This document shows, in pieces, positions 36,056 to 44,870 of a stretch of DNA of 64,000 nucleotides (positions are counted from its first letter, which is position 1; each line of letters starts with the position of its first letter). Source of the DNA: JAPPHA01 sp965220985 (GTDB taxonomy: Bacteria > Pseudomonadota > Alphaproteobacteria > Rhodobacterales > Rhodobacteraceae). The DNA is taken from the NCBI GenBank assembly GCA_965220985.1, contig OZ244854.1:1116001-1180000 (forward strand), given 5' to 3'. The notes under the pieces are model-generated. The model saw nothing but the letters and a program-made list of their open reading frames with translations. It made no database searches and was not told the origin of the DNA. The position numbers and the translations under genes were made by a program.

Positions 36056-36859
36056 ATGCACGAATCAGAGCGCCACAGGGTCATTCTGTCTTCGGTCCAG
36101 GATCGGGCTGTGGTGACGGTCGTTGACCTGTGCGACCTGACCGGCGCTTCCGAGGCCACCATACGCCGAGACATCTCGACCCTGCACTTGCAGCAAAAGG
36201 TTCGACGCGTGCGGGGTGGCGTGGAATCACTCAACCCTCCGCAATTCGTGGGCCTTGCCGGTCGCACGTTCGCAGTCAACGAAACGCTTCGGATCAAGGA
36301 GAAGCGGGCGATCGCGCGCGCGGCCGTGGATCTTTGCGAAGATGGGGAACCGATCATCATCAACGGCGGGACAACGACCTTTCAGATGGTGCATCCCCTG
36401 GCGAACCGGCGTTGCCAGGTTTTCACGAATTCCTTTCCCATTGCCGAACACCTGCTCAAGCACTCGAAGAACACGGTGATGGTGCCAGGCGGTGCGATCT
36501 ATCGCGAGCAGAACATCATCCTGTCTCCTTTCGAGAACGACGTGACGCGCCATTTCCATGCCCGCCACATGTTCATGGGGGCACAGGGCATCGGCCCGCT
36601 GGGCCTGATGGAAGCGGACCCCTTGCTGATCCGGGCTGAGGAAAAGCTGATGGGTCAGGCCGACGAGCTTGTCGTGCTCGTTGACAGCACCAAATTCGAA
36701 CGGCGATGCAGCCTCAGTCTTTGCGGGCTCGATCGCATTTCAACACTCATCACGGATGAAGGAATCTCGGACAAGGCGGCAGCCATGCTGGACGCTGCGG
36801 ACGTGAAACTGATCGTCGCCGCATCCGGCGGCGCTCAAGAGGAAGTGGCTGCCTCATGA
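36056..36859 (+). CDS. rhaR: DeoR-family transcriptional regulator of rhamnose utilisation
   Basis: The 267-residue repressor has an N-terminal DeoR helix-turn-helix (SVQDRAVVTVVDLCDLTGASEATIRRDISTL, residues about 10-42) and the DeoR sensor domain with IINGGTTTFQMV and ELVVLVDSTKFERR. The ATG at 36056 follows GGGAGG, so I preferred it to a start 16 codons upstream. It is divergent from rhaDI and first of the transport operon, as rhaR is in Rhizobium leguminosarum. It probably senses a pathway intermediate. Confidence 0.9.
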   Translation: MHESERHRVILSSVQDRAVVTVVDLCDLTGASEATIRRDISTLHLQQKVRRVRGGVESLNPPQFVGLAGRTFAVNETLRIKEKRAIARAAVDLCEDGEPIIINGGTTTFQMVHPLANRRCQVFTNSFPIAEHLLKHSKNTVMVPGGAIYREQNIILSPFENDVTRHFHARHMFMGAQGIGPLGLMEADPLLIRAEEKLMGQADELVVLVDSTKFERRCSLSLCGLDRISTLITDEGISDKAAAMLDAADVKLIVAASGGAQEEVAAS

Positions 36860-36897
36860 ATCAGCCTCGTCAAATCGTCTCATTGGGAGGACATGAA

Positions 36898-37899
36898 ATG
36901 CAACGTCGGACATTCACTTCGCTGGTGGCAGGAATCAGCCTCGCGGCCAGCCTCATGGGCACCAGCGCCATGGCGCAGGACAACATGCGCATCGCGCTAG
37001 TCGTCAAGGCGCTTGGCATCGGCTTTTTCGAAGCTGCGGCTGAAGGTGCCGAAGAAGCTGCGGCCGAGCTCGGCAATGTCGAGATCATCTACACCGGCCC
37101 GACCGACACCACCGCGGAAGGCCAGATCGAGGTCATCAACTCGCTCATCGCGCAAGGCGTCGACGCCATCGCCGTCTCGGCAAACGACCCAGACGCCGTT
37201 GTGCCTGCCCTGAGCCGCGCGATGCAACGAGGCATTACCGTGATCTCTTGGGATTCCGGCGTCAACGAGGACGGACGGATGATGCACCTGAACCCGTCCT
37301 CGACGGAGCTGATCGGAAACACGATCATCAAGCTTGCCTCCGACCATATGCCTGACGGTGGCCAAGTGGCAATCCTGTCGGCATCGGCCACGGCCACGAA
37401 CCAGAACGCCTGGATCGCGGCCGCCGAAGAGGTTCTCCCGAACTACCCCGGGGTCGAACTTGTTGCCACGGTCTATGGCGACGACCTTTCGGACAAGTCC
37501 TACCGCGAAGCGCAAGGTCTCATGGCATCCTATCCGGACCTGAAAGCCATCATCGCGCCCACGACCGTCGGCATTCTAGCCTCCTGTCAGGCCGTGTCCG
37601 ATGCCGGCAAGATCGGCGAGATCAACGTGACCGGCCTCGGTCTGCCGTCTGAGATGGCGGGCTGCGTGGAGTCAGGTGCGACCGTGAGCTTTGCGATCTG
37701 GAACCCGATCGACCTCGGCTACTCCGCGACGATGATCGCGCACGCCTTGGCCTCGGGTGCCGCGACCGCAGAGCCAGGAGCTGAGATCCCGACAGGCCGC
37801 ATGGGCTCCGTGACGCTCGACGACACGAATTCGGCCGCCATGTCGGATCCGTTCACCTATGACGCCTCGAACATTGATCAGTTCAAGGACATCTTCTGA
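36898..37899 (+). CDS. rhaS: Rhamnose ABC transporter substrate-binding protein
   Basis: The 333-residue periplasmic binding protein has a signal peptide cleaved near SAMAQDN and the type I sugar-binding fold, with IAVSANDPDAVVPALSRAMQRGITVISWDSG and IIAPTTVGILASCQAV. It would capture L-rhamnose and feed RhaT/RhaP/RhaQ. The start at 36898 follows GGGAGG by seven bases. A strong hairpin lies just after its stop, before rhaT. Confidence 0.92.
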   Translation: MQRRTFTSLVAGISLAASLMGTSAMAQDNMRIALVVKALGIGFFEAAAEGAEEAAAELGNVEIIYTGPTDTTAEGQIEVINSLIAQGVDAIAVSANDPDAVVPALSRAMQRGITVISWDSGVNEDGRMMHLNPSSTELIGNTIIKLASDHMPDGGQVAILSASATATNQNAWIAAAEEVLPNYPGVELVATVYGDDLSDKSYREAQGLMASYPDLKAIIAPTTVGILASCQAVSDAGKIGEINVTGLGLPSEMAGCVESGATVSFAIWNPIDLGYSATMIAHALASGAATAEPGAEIPTGRMGSVTLDDTNSAAMSDPFTYDASNIDQFKDIF

Positions 37900-37911
37900 T
37901 CGCTGAATGAG

Positions 37912-37939
37912 GTCGGCGCAGCGTGAGCGCTGCGCCGAC
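37912..37939 (+). promoter_or_regulatory. Perfect 12-bp hairpin between rhaS and rhaT
   Basis: GTCGGCGCAGCG (37912-37923) pairs exactly with 37928-37939 around the loop TGAG. No T-run follows, so it is not a classic intrinsic terminator. Such stem-loops downstream of binding-protein genes often protect the upstream message from 3' exonucleases and raise binding protein over membrane components. This is the likely, inferred role. Confidence 0.7.
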
Positions 37940-37972
37940 GATCTGCAGGCACGGCAGCCAAACCCGAAATTG

Positions 37973-39499
37973 ATGGAATACAATCAAAAATCCGACCTTT
38001 CCACCTCACGGTGCGGGAACCCGATCCTGTCGCTGAACCGGGTGACAAAGACGTTTCCCGGCGTCACGGCGTTGTCTGAGGTGTCGCTTGAGCTTTTTCC
38101 GGGTACGGTGACCGCTCTTGTTGGCGAGAACGGCGCGGGCAAATCGACGGTGGTCAAGATCCTGACCGGCATATACCAGCCGGACGGCGGTGGCATCGAA
38201 ATCGATGGGACGCCGACCCGATTTCCGAGCGCGCAGGATGCCGGCAATGCGGGGGTCACCGCGATCCACCAGGAGACGGTTCTTTTCGACGAGTTGTCGG
38301 TGGCGGAAAACGTTTTCCTGGGCCATGCACCACGTGGGCGGTTTGGCCTGATCGACACAGCCAAGATGGTCGAAAAGGCTCGGGAAATTCTGAAGGGCAT
38401 CGGCGCAAATATCGATCCCACGAACAAGTTGAAGGACCTCGGGATCGCAAACAAGCATCTCGTGGCAATCGCGCGAGCGCTCTCCATCGACGCGCGAGTC
38501 GTGATCATGGATGAGCCGACAGCGGCGCTCAGCCAAAAGGAGATCGAAGAGCTCTACGAACTGGTAGAGGAGTTGAAGGGACAGGGAAAGGCCATCCTCT
38601 TCATCAGTCACAAGTTCGACGAGATCTTCCGGATCGCCGACAACTACACGGTGTTCCGAGATGGAGCGCTGGTCGGCAACGGAGCGATCGCCGACGTGTC
38701 CGAGGCCGAACTGGTCAAGATGATGGTGGGACGGGATGTCAGCCAGATCTTCCCGGATCGACAGCGCAATGTGGGCGACGAGATCCTGGTGGTCGAAGGC
38801 TACGAACATCCGACCGAGTTTGCGGACATCGGCTTCACGCTCCGCTTGGGTGAGATCCTGGGTTTCTACGGTCTCGTCGGTGCGGGCCGTTCCGAATTCA
38901 TGCAGGCGCTGTTTGGCATCACCCGCCCCTCGGCAGGCGAAGTGCACATCGATGGTGAGCGAGCCATCATCCGGTCCCCTGCCGATGCGGTGGGCAAGGG
39001 CATCGTTTATGTTCCCGAAGACCGCGGCAGTCAGGGGACGATCACGGCGCTCCCGATCTTCCAGAATGTGACGCTGCCCTCGCTTGGCCGCACATCGCGC
39101 AACGGTTTCTTGCAGTTGGCCGAGGAATTCAGATTGGCGCGGGAATACACGGAACGGCTTGATCTACGCGCTGCCTCTCTGGACACGGACGTCGGCGATC
39201 TTTCCGGAGGCAATCAGCAGAAGGTCGTCATTGCCAAGTGGCTGGCCACACAACCGAAGGTCATCATCCTCGATGAGCCCACGAAGGGCATCGACATCGG
39301 CTCGAAGGCTGCGGTGCACGAGTTCATGGCCGAATTGGCGGCTCAGGGCCTGGCAGTCATCATGGTCAGCTCGGAAATTCCCGAAGTCCTTGGCATGTCG
39401 GATCGGGTGATCGTGATGCGCGAAGGCCGGATTGCAGCGGAGGTTTCGGGCGACGACATGACCCCCGAAACCCTTGTCCGGCACGCGGCAGGAATCTGA
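37973..39499 (+). CDS. rhaT: Rhamnose ABC transporter ATP-binding protein (two ABC domains)
   Basis: The protein of about 508 residues is of the RbsA type. The first domain has Walker A LVGENGAGKST and Walker B VVIMDEPTAALS, but its signature region reads LGIANKHLVAIARAL rather than LSGGQ. The second domain has DLSGGNQQKVVIAKWL and VIILDEPTKGIDIGSK. One site is therefore degenerate, as is common in this family. The ATG at 37973 is within an operator-like CAATCAAAAA context. It energises RhaP/RhaQ. Confidence 0.92.
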   Translation: MEYNQKSDLSTSRCGNPILSLNRVTKTFPGVTALSEVSLELFPGTVTALVGENGAGKSTVVKILTGIYQPDGGGIEIDGTPTRFPSAQDAGNAGVTAIHQETVLFDELSVAENVFLGHAPRGRFGLIDTAKMVEKAREILKGIGANIDPTNKLKDLGIANKHLVAIARALSIDARVVIMDEPTAALSQKEIEELYELVEELKGQGKAILFISHKFDEIFRIADNYTVFRDGALVGNGAIADVSEAELVKMMVGRDVSQIFPDRQRNVGDEILVVEGYEHPTEFADIGFTLRLGEILGFYGLVGAGRSEFMQALFGITRPSAGEVHIDGERAIIRSPADAVGKGIVYVPEDRGSQGTITALPIFQNVTLPSLGRTSRNGFLQLAEEFRLAREYTERLDLRAASLDTDVGDLSGGNQQKVVIAKWLATQPKVIILDEPTKGIDIGSKAAVHEFMAELAAQGLAVIMVSSEIPEVLGMSDRVIVMREGRIAAEVSGDDMTPETLVRHAAGI

Positions 39500-39511
39500 G
39501 GGAGGCCAAGC

Positions 39512-40495
39512 ATGTCAAGACAGATTCTCATGTCTCGCGAAGTGCTGCTGACCTGCGCGATTGCCTTGCTCTTGGCCATCATTGCATCGCGGTTTCCCGC
39601 CTTCATTGCGCCGTCGAACCTCGCCAACGTCTTCAACGACTCCGCGCCCCTGGTACTTTTGGCCATTGGCCAAATGATCGTTATCCTGACCCGGTGCATC
39701 GATCTGAGCGTCGCGGCGAACCTTGCGCTCACTGGCATGGTCGTCGCAATGATCAATGTCGCCCTTCCCGGTCTGCCTGTGCCGGTGATCATCGTCATCT
39801 CCGTGGCGTTCGGCGCGCTCCTGGGAATGTTCAACGGTGTCCTTGTCTGGAAACTCGCCATTCCTCCGATCGTGGTGACGCTCGGAACGATGACCATCTT
39901 TCGCGGGACCATCTTCCTGCTGTCCGAGGGCAAGTGGGTCAACGCCCATGAATTCAGCGATCCGTTCAAGGCGTTCCCGAGGACAGAACTGATTGGTCTG
40001 CCGGTGATGAGTTGGATAGCAATCGCCGCCGTTGTGTTCTTCTCTCTCGTTATGACGCGTACCACGCTTGGACGCGCGTTCTACGCGGCCGGCGGCAACC
40101 CCCACGCCGCCACATATGCGGGGATCGACGTCGGGAAGACACAGTTCTGGGCCTTCACGATCTCAGGGGCTTTGGCGGGTCTGACCGGATACCTGTGGGT
40201 GTCGCGTTTTGCCGTCGCTTTCGTGGACCTCGCCGGCGGGTTCGAACTGGATGTCGTGGCGGCCTGCGTGATCGGCGGCGTGGCAATCATGGGAGGCATC
40301 GGCACCGTGGCAGGCGCCATGCTCGGGGCGCTGTTCCTCGGTATCATCAGGAACGCGCTGCCCGTCGTCGACATTTCTCCCTTCTGGCAACTGGCGATCT
40401 CTGGCGGTGCGATCATCATTGCCGTCGCTCTGAACGCGCAGGCCAATCGTGAGAAGGGACGGATCATTCTCAAACGCGCGGAGCATGCGACATGA
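39512..40495 (+). CDS. rhaP: Rhamnose ABC transporter permease RhaP
   Basis: This is a 327-residue inner-membrane permease of the RbsC type, with about eight to ten helices and the conserved GQMIVILTRCIDLSVAANLAL, GVLVWKLAIPPIVVTLGTMTIFRG and VAIMGGIGTVAGAMLGALFLG. It follows rhaT by 12 bases and overlaps rhaQ by four, implying coupled synthesis of the two permease halves. Confidence 0.93.
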   Translation: MSRQILMSREVLLTCAIALLLAIIASRFPAFIAPSNLANVFNDSAPLVLLAIGQMIVILTRCIDLSVAANLALTGMVVAMINVALPGLPVPVIIVISVAFGALLGMFNGVLVWKLAIPPIVVTLGTMTIFRGTIFLLSEGKWVNAHEFSDPFKAFPRTELIGLPVMSWIAIAAVVFFSLVMTRTTLGRAFYAAGGNPHAATYAGIDVGKTQFWAFTISGALAGLTGYLWVSRFAVAFVDLAGGFELDVVAACVIGGVAIMGGIGTVAGAMLGALFLGIIRNALPVVDISPFWQLAISGGAIIIAVALNAQANREKGRIILKRAEHAT

Positions 40496-41490
40496 ACGAC
40501 ACGATCCGCTTCGTTCCGGACCGACTGCAATCCCCGCTGGAGCGTCGCCTGAAGAGTTGGGAGACGCTCCTGTTGGCCGTCGCCGTCGCGATTTTCATCG
40601 TGAACAGTTTCACTTCGCCTTATTTCCTGAACGCGTGGAATCTCAGCGACATGACGTTCAACTTCACGGAAAAGGCAATGATCGCCTTCGCGATGGCTCT
40701 TCTGATCATCGCGGGCGAGATCGACCTTTCCGTAGCCTCGATCATCGCGCTGGCGTCGACGGCCATGGGAGCCGCAGTGCAAGTCGGGGTCGGAACGCCG
40801 GGCCTGGTGCTGATCGGGCTCGGTGTCGGGCTGATCTGCGGCACCTTCAACGGTTTTCTCGTCACGCGGATGGGCCTGCCTTCGATTGTCGTGACCATTG
40901 GCACAATGAGCCTGTTTCGCGGGATCAGCTACATCGTTCTCGGCGATCAGGCCTATCGCGGCTATCCGCCTGACTTCGCCTTCTTCGGCCAAGGTTACGT
41001 GTTCTGGGTGATCTCTTTCGAGTTCGTGCTCTTCGCCCTTCTCGCCATGATCTACTTCGTCGTCCTCCATACGACGAACTTCGGCCGGGCGGTCTATGCC
41101 ATCGGCAACAACCCGGTTGGCGCCGAGTTCTCGGGCATCCGGGTCGCCCGGGTGAAGTTCATTCTCTTCATGCTCACTGGCCTCATGTCAGGGGTAGCGG
41201 CCATCTGCCTGACTTCGCGCCTCGCCTCAACGCGCCCATCGATCGCGTTCGGTTGGGAGCTGGAAATCGTCACCATGGTGGTCCTGGGCGGGGTCAGCAT
41301 TCTTGGCGGCTCGGGCTCGATCCCCGGCGTTGTGATCGCGGCATTCGTGATGGGGCTGGTGACGTTCGGCCTCGGCCTGCTCAACGTGCCGGGCATCGTG
41401 ATGTCAATTGTCATCGGCGCGCTTCTGATTGGGGTCATCGCGCTGCCGCGCTTGTGGGCGAAATGGCGAACGCGAGCGGAAAAGCGATAG
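40492..41490 (+). CDS. rhaQ: Rhamnose ABC transporter permease RhaQ
   Basis: This second RbsC-type permease of 332 residues contains ALLIIAGEIDLSVASIIALAS, LVTRMGLPSIVVTIGTMSLFRGISY, FGRAVYAIGNNPVGAEFSGI and VVLGGVSILGGSGSIPGVVIAAF. It pairs with RhaP to form the rhamnose channel. The ATG overlaps the rhaP stop. Its gene is followed by rhaM, 17 bases later. Confidence 0.93.
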   Translation: MNDTIRFVPDRLQSPLERRLKSWETLLLAVAVAIFIVNSFTSPYFLNAWNLSDMTFNFTEKAMIAFAMALLIIAGEIDLSVASIIALASTAMGAAVQVGVGTPGLVLIGLGVGLICGTFNGFLVTRMGLPSIVVTIGTMSLFRGISYIVLGDQAYRGYPPDFAFFGQGYVFWVISFEFVLFALLAMIYFVVLHTTNFGRAVYAIGNNPVGAEFSGIRVARVKFILFMLTGLMSGVAAICLTSRLASTRPSIAFGWELEIVTMVVLGGVSILGGSGSIPGVVIAAFVMGLVTFGLGLLNVPGIVMSIVIGALLIGVIALPRLWAKWRTRAEKR

Positions 41491-41507
41491 AACCAGGAGG
41501 GATCGGG

Positions 41508-41822
41508 ATGGAAAAACACGCTTTCAAGATGCGCCTCAATCCCGGTGCGAAGGAAGAGTACATCAAGCGCCATGATGAGATCTGGCCGGAGCTGGTCACG
41601 CTCCTGAACGAGGCAGGCATTTCGGACTACTCGATCCACCTTGACGAGGAGACGAACATCCTCTTCGGAGTCCTTTGGCGCAATGACGACCACAAGATGG
41701 ACGATCTGCCAGCCCAAGAGGTCATGAAGAAGTGGTGGGCACACATGGCCGATATCATGGAAACACGTGACAACAACGAACCGGTTTCGACGGCGCTCAC
41801 ACCCGTCTTCCACATGCCATGA
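41508..41822 (+). CDS. rhaM: L-rhamnose mutarotase
   Basis: The 104-residue dimeric enzyme interconverts the alpha and beta anomers of L-rhamnose. The start MEKHAFKMRLNPGAKEEYIKRHDEIWPEL, the LDEETNILFGVLWR segment and the KKWWAHMADIME region match RhaM (also called rhaU) closely, including the length. The ATG follows AGGAGG, and I rejected a long upstream extension that overlaps rhaQ. It overlaps rhaK by four bases. Confidence 0.93.
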   Translation: MEKHAFKMRLNPGAKEEYIKRHDEIWPELVTLLNEAGISDYSIHLDEETNILFGVLWRNDDHKMDDLPAQEVMKKWWAHMADIMETRDNNEPVSTALTPVFHMP

Positions 41823-43201
41823 CCAACGGGCACGTTGCCGTCATCGACATTGGCAAGACGAACGCCAAATTGGCGCTCGTTCGCCTGTCAGACCTGTCCG
41901 AAATCGTGGTCATCACGCGGCCGAATTCCGTTTTGCCCGGTCCGCCCTATCCGCATTTCGACGTGGAAGGACATTGGGACTTCCTGCTCGATGGGCTTGA
42001 ACGCTTCCAGGCCGAACATGGCATCGACGCATTGACGGTCACGACCCACGGCGCGGCGGGAGCGTTGCTTTGCGGTGACGGATCGCTGGCGGCTCCGATC
42101 CTCGACTACGAGCATGCCGGACCTGACGAAGTTGCCGCCGCCTATGACAAGATCCGGCCACCTTTTTTCGAAACCGGGTCACCACGCCTTTCGATGGGTC
42201 TCAACCTCGGCGCTCAGTTCCATTGGCAGTTCGAGACCGACCCGCGGTTGCGCGAAAAGGTCCACCAGGTTGTCACGTACCCGCAGTTCTGGGCGCATCG
42301 TCTCACGGGAGTTCATGCGACAGACGTGACGTCTTTGGGCTGCCATACCGACCTGTGGAACCCATTCGACGGCGTGTTTTCGTCACTTCCGGAAACTCTC
42401 GGCATCACTGAAAAAATTGCACCGCCCCGCAAACCTGGCGATGTTCTTGGGCTTGTCTTGCCAGAGATTTCGCAGCGAACCGGGCTGGATGCGCGAACGC
42501 CCGTCCATTGCGGCATTCACGACTCGAATGCATCGCTGCTTTCGCATCTTGTCACACTTGAGCCCCCCTTTAGCGTCGTCTCGACGGGCACTTGGGTGAT
42601 CGCCATGACGGTCGGCGGCAAGCCTGTGACGCTCGACCCGGCGCTCGACACGTTGGTCAATGTCAATGCGTTCGGTGAGGCCGTGCCGTCAGCGCGCTTC
42701 ATGGGCGGTCGGGAATACGACATTGCGCTCGGAGGGAAACCGGTTGACGCAAACGACAAGGAAATACTGGAGGTGCTAACCCGACGTGCCATGCTGTTGC
42801 CCGCTCTTGTGCCCGAGACCGGCCCTTTCGCCGGCGCGGATGCCTGTTGGCGTCGTGAAGAGCCTCCACCTGGTTCCGGGCAAAGGTCTGCAGCAGTCGG
42901 ATTCTATCTCGCCCTCGTGACGGCGCGCTGCCTCGAACTCATCGGACATGAAGGCTCTGTTGTCGTGGAGGGTCCATTCGCTCGAAACAAACCGTACCTC
43001 TGGATGCTGGGCGCAGCATCTTCATCGCATGTGATACCAATGGACAGCACAACCGGGACAAGCCAAGGGGCTGCACTGCTTGGGGCGCCAAATCGCGGTT
43101 TATCCTCCCAGGTTGCCGCCTACCTGAGCCCGACCGCAGAGACATGTTCGTTGATGTCGACGTATGCCAAGGAATGGAACTTGGCAGTTGCCTCAATCTG
43201 A
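41819..43201 (+). CDS. rhaK: L-rhamnulose kinase-like FGGY carbohydrate kinase
   Basis: The 460-residue kinase has the phosphate-binding loop AVIDIGKTNAKLALV, HCGIHDSNASLLSHL and VVSTGTWVIAMTVGG of the FGGY fold. In R. leguminosarum the sugar kinase RhaK is required both for rhamnulose phosphorylation and for transport activity. The position at the end of the transport operon agrees. Coupled to rhaM by a four-base overlap, it closes the operon. Confidence 0.9.
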   Translation: MTNGHVAVIDIGKTNAKLALVRLSDLSEIVVITRPNSVLPGPPYPHFDVEGHWDFLLDGLERFQAEHGIDALTVTTHGAAGALLCGDGSLAAPILDYEHAGPDEVAAAYDKIRPPFFETGSPRLSMGLNLGAQFHWQFETDPRLREKVHQVVTYPQFWAHRLTGVHATDVTSLGCHTDLWNPFDGVFSSLPETLGITEKIAPPRKPGDVLGLVLPEISQRTGLDARTPVHCGIHDSNASLLSHLVTLEPPFSVVSTGTWVIAMTVGGKPVTLDPALDTLVNVNAFGEAVPSARFMGGREYDIALGGKPVDANDKEILEVLTRRAMLLPALVPETGPFAGADACWRREEPPPGSGQRSAAVGFYLALVTARCLELIGHEGSVVVEGPFARNKPYLWMLGAASSSHVIPMDSTTGTSQGAALLGAPNRGLSSQVAAYLSPTAETCSLMSTYAKEWNLAVASI

Positions 43202-43692
43202 ATGCTGGCGAGCGACTGCGGAAATCGCAGCTCTACTCAATCGCGCATTGCGGATTTCCGTATTGGATTGCGCGGGTACCTCACGATCACATTCCTTGGC
43301 ACGAAGGACTTCCGGTGCCTGTTCGGGTCTGCTTCATGGACATTTCAGGGTCCGTGAGCCGGTTGGTCTGTCCTGATGAGTGCGCTCGGCGAGGTTCGCA
43401 GAGTTTGGAGCGTGTTCCATTCTTGCTTGCGTGCGGTTTCGAGCATGGTTCTGAGCACTGAATAGTCTTGGGTGTTGCAAGACAGTCAATTGCGCAGGAA
43501 CTCCTCTATCTTCGACATGACGGTTCCTGTCGTCAGTGATGACCACTTCTTCCGATGAACCTGGGTAGACAACGTCTGATCGATCCGGGCTGCATCCTGC
43601 ACTGCTGGACGGCTAAACAAGCTCGAACCCTGTTCCAAGACACAGTATTAACAGTAGAGTCCCGGATCAAAGCGAAGTGAGAGGGCCAAGAC
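43202..43692. other. 491-base stretch without an intact gene
   Basis: No complete gene or clear RNA is visible between rhaK and the next dehydrogenase-like gene. A minus-strand frame contains a coding-like run (YSVLRTMLETARKQEWNTLQ) bounded by stops, which could be a fragment of a lost gene. Together with the gene fragments further right, this suggests a region undergoing decay. Confidence 0.35.
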
Positions 43693-44556
43693 ATAGTCAA
43701 GATTTGCAGTGTTGGTTTCGGCGAGGCGGCCATGGCGTTTGTGTCAGGCTGGCACACGGCCAATGCTTCTGTCTCCGCTTTTGACATCAAAACGCGCGAT
43801 CCAAGGACACGCGACGCGAAGCTGCGCGACTACGCTGCCCACGGCGTGACGGGCTCGGACAGACTGGCTGATGCGCTCTTGGGTTGCGACATCATCTTTT
43901 CTCTGGTCACAGCGGACCAAGCGCTGGTCGCAGCAAGAAACGCGGCTGAGTGCGACCTTGGGAACAGTCTCTGGCTCGATTGCAATTCCTGTGCTCCGAG
44001 CACCAAGCAACTTGCCGCTCAGACCATCGGGCAAGCATCTGGGAGATATGTCGATGTTGCCGTCATGGCTCCCGTCGATCCCAGGTGCCACGAAGTTCCG
44101 TTGCTCCTCTCGGGCCCTCATGCCGATGATGCGGCGGACAAATTGTCGAGCCTCGCGATGCGGCCCACCGTCGTGGGCACGGAAATCGGTCAGGCCTCAA
44201 TGATCAAGATGCTGCGGTCCGTGATGATCAAAGGGACGGAAGCCCTCTTTGCCGAGTGTTTCCTGGCCGCTCAGAGAGCCGGTGTGTTGGAACATGTGGT
44301 CGAGTCCCTGAGCGGATCAAATCCCGACATCGATTGGACCAAACAAGGCAGCTACACGCTGGAACGCATGATCGTGCACGGAGAACGTCGCGCCGCCGAG
44401 ATGCACGAGGTGGTAAAGACCCTGGAGGAACTCGGCATGCCCAATGCCTTGTCGAGGGCCACGGTGCGGTGGCATGAACGGCTCGGCGACCTGGGGCTTG
44501 ATCCGGGCGATGCTGCCTTGGTCGATCGGCTCAGCCGTGTTCTCAACGCCCTGTGA
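43693..44556 (+). CDS. 6-phosphogluconate-dehydrogenase-like NAD(P)-binding protein (DUF1932-type C-terminus), start abnormal
   Basis: The frame opens after a TGA at 43678 and reads DIVKICSVGFGEAAMAFVSGW, so the Rossmann glycine motif VGFGEA precedes the first ATG (43732). The best-placed start is an ATA at 43693, seven bases after AGTGAGAGGG. An ATT at 43702 is also possible. The body has LWLDCNSCAPSTKQ, VDVAVMAPVDP and the C-terminal helical domain KMLRSVMIKGTEALFAECFLAA. The protein is about 287 residues, full-length apart from the start. The gene is either translated from a non-canonical codon or has recently lost its start. Confidence 0.65.
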   Translation: MVKICSVGFGEAAMAFVSGWHTANASVSAFDIKTRDPRTRDAKLRDYAAHGVTGSDRLADALLGCDIIFSLVTADQALVAARNAAECDLGNSLWLDCNSCAPSTKQLAAQTIGQASGRYVDVAVMAPVDPRCHEVPLLLSGPHADDAADKLSSLAMRPTVVGTEIGQASMIKMLRSVMIKGTEALFAECFLAAQRAGVLEHVVESLSGSNPDIDWTKQGSYTLERMIVHGERRAAEMHEVVKTLEELGMPNALSRATVRWHERLGDLGLDPGDAALVDRLSRVLNAL

Positions 44557-44690
44557 TCTCGCGGGATTTACGGAGCCGGAGGCTCGTTTCGGCGTTTCAA
44601 GAGTCTTGCAGCATGTTCCGAGCGGCGGGCAGAGTCGACGTGTCGCAACCCGCCGTCACCCATACAATCGCGTTGACAAAAGCAAGTACG
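44553..44690 (+). pseudogene. LysR-family regulator fragment (HTH only)
   Basis: From a GTG overlapping the previous stop, the frame reads SRDLRSRRLVSAFQESCSMF and then RAAGRVDVSQPAVTHTIA, an N-terminal LysR winged-helix motif. After about 45 residues similarity ceases, and no effector domain follows before the next gene. It is therefore a truncated remnant. Its former target was probably the preceding dehydrogenase gene. Confidence 0.55.
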
Positions 44691-44870
44691 ACGAGGCATC
44701 GGTATCCATTGCCCTCGTTCAGATTTGTCCAAGGCACCGCACCTTGTGAGCTTGTCCGCGTGGATGTTGATCAAGGGTCGGAAGGTATTTGTCTGCGTGG
44801 CGGTGAACGATCGCGATTGCCAATTCAAAATGAAAGAAGTCGGAGCAGTTGCCGGGTTCATTCATTGTGA

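Noticed and set aside
40081..41070. Minus-strand frame of 329 codons opposite rhaP/rhaQ
   Set aside because: Its composition (many His, Asp, Arg) is that of an antisense read of membrane-protein codons, and the plus strand encodes clear RbsC-type permeases.
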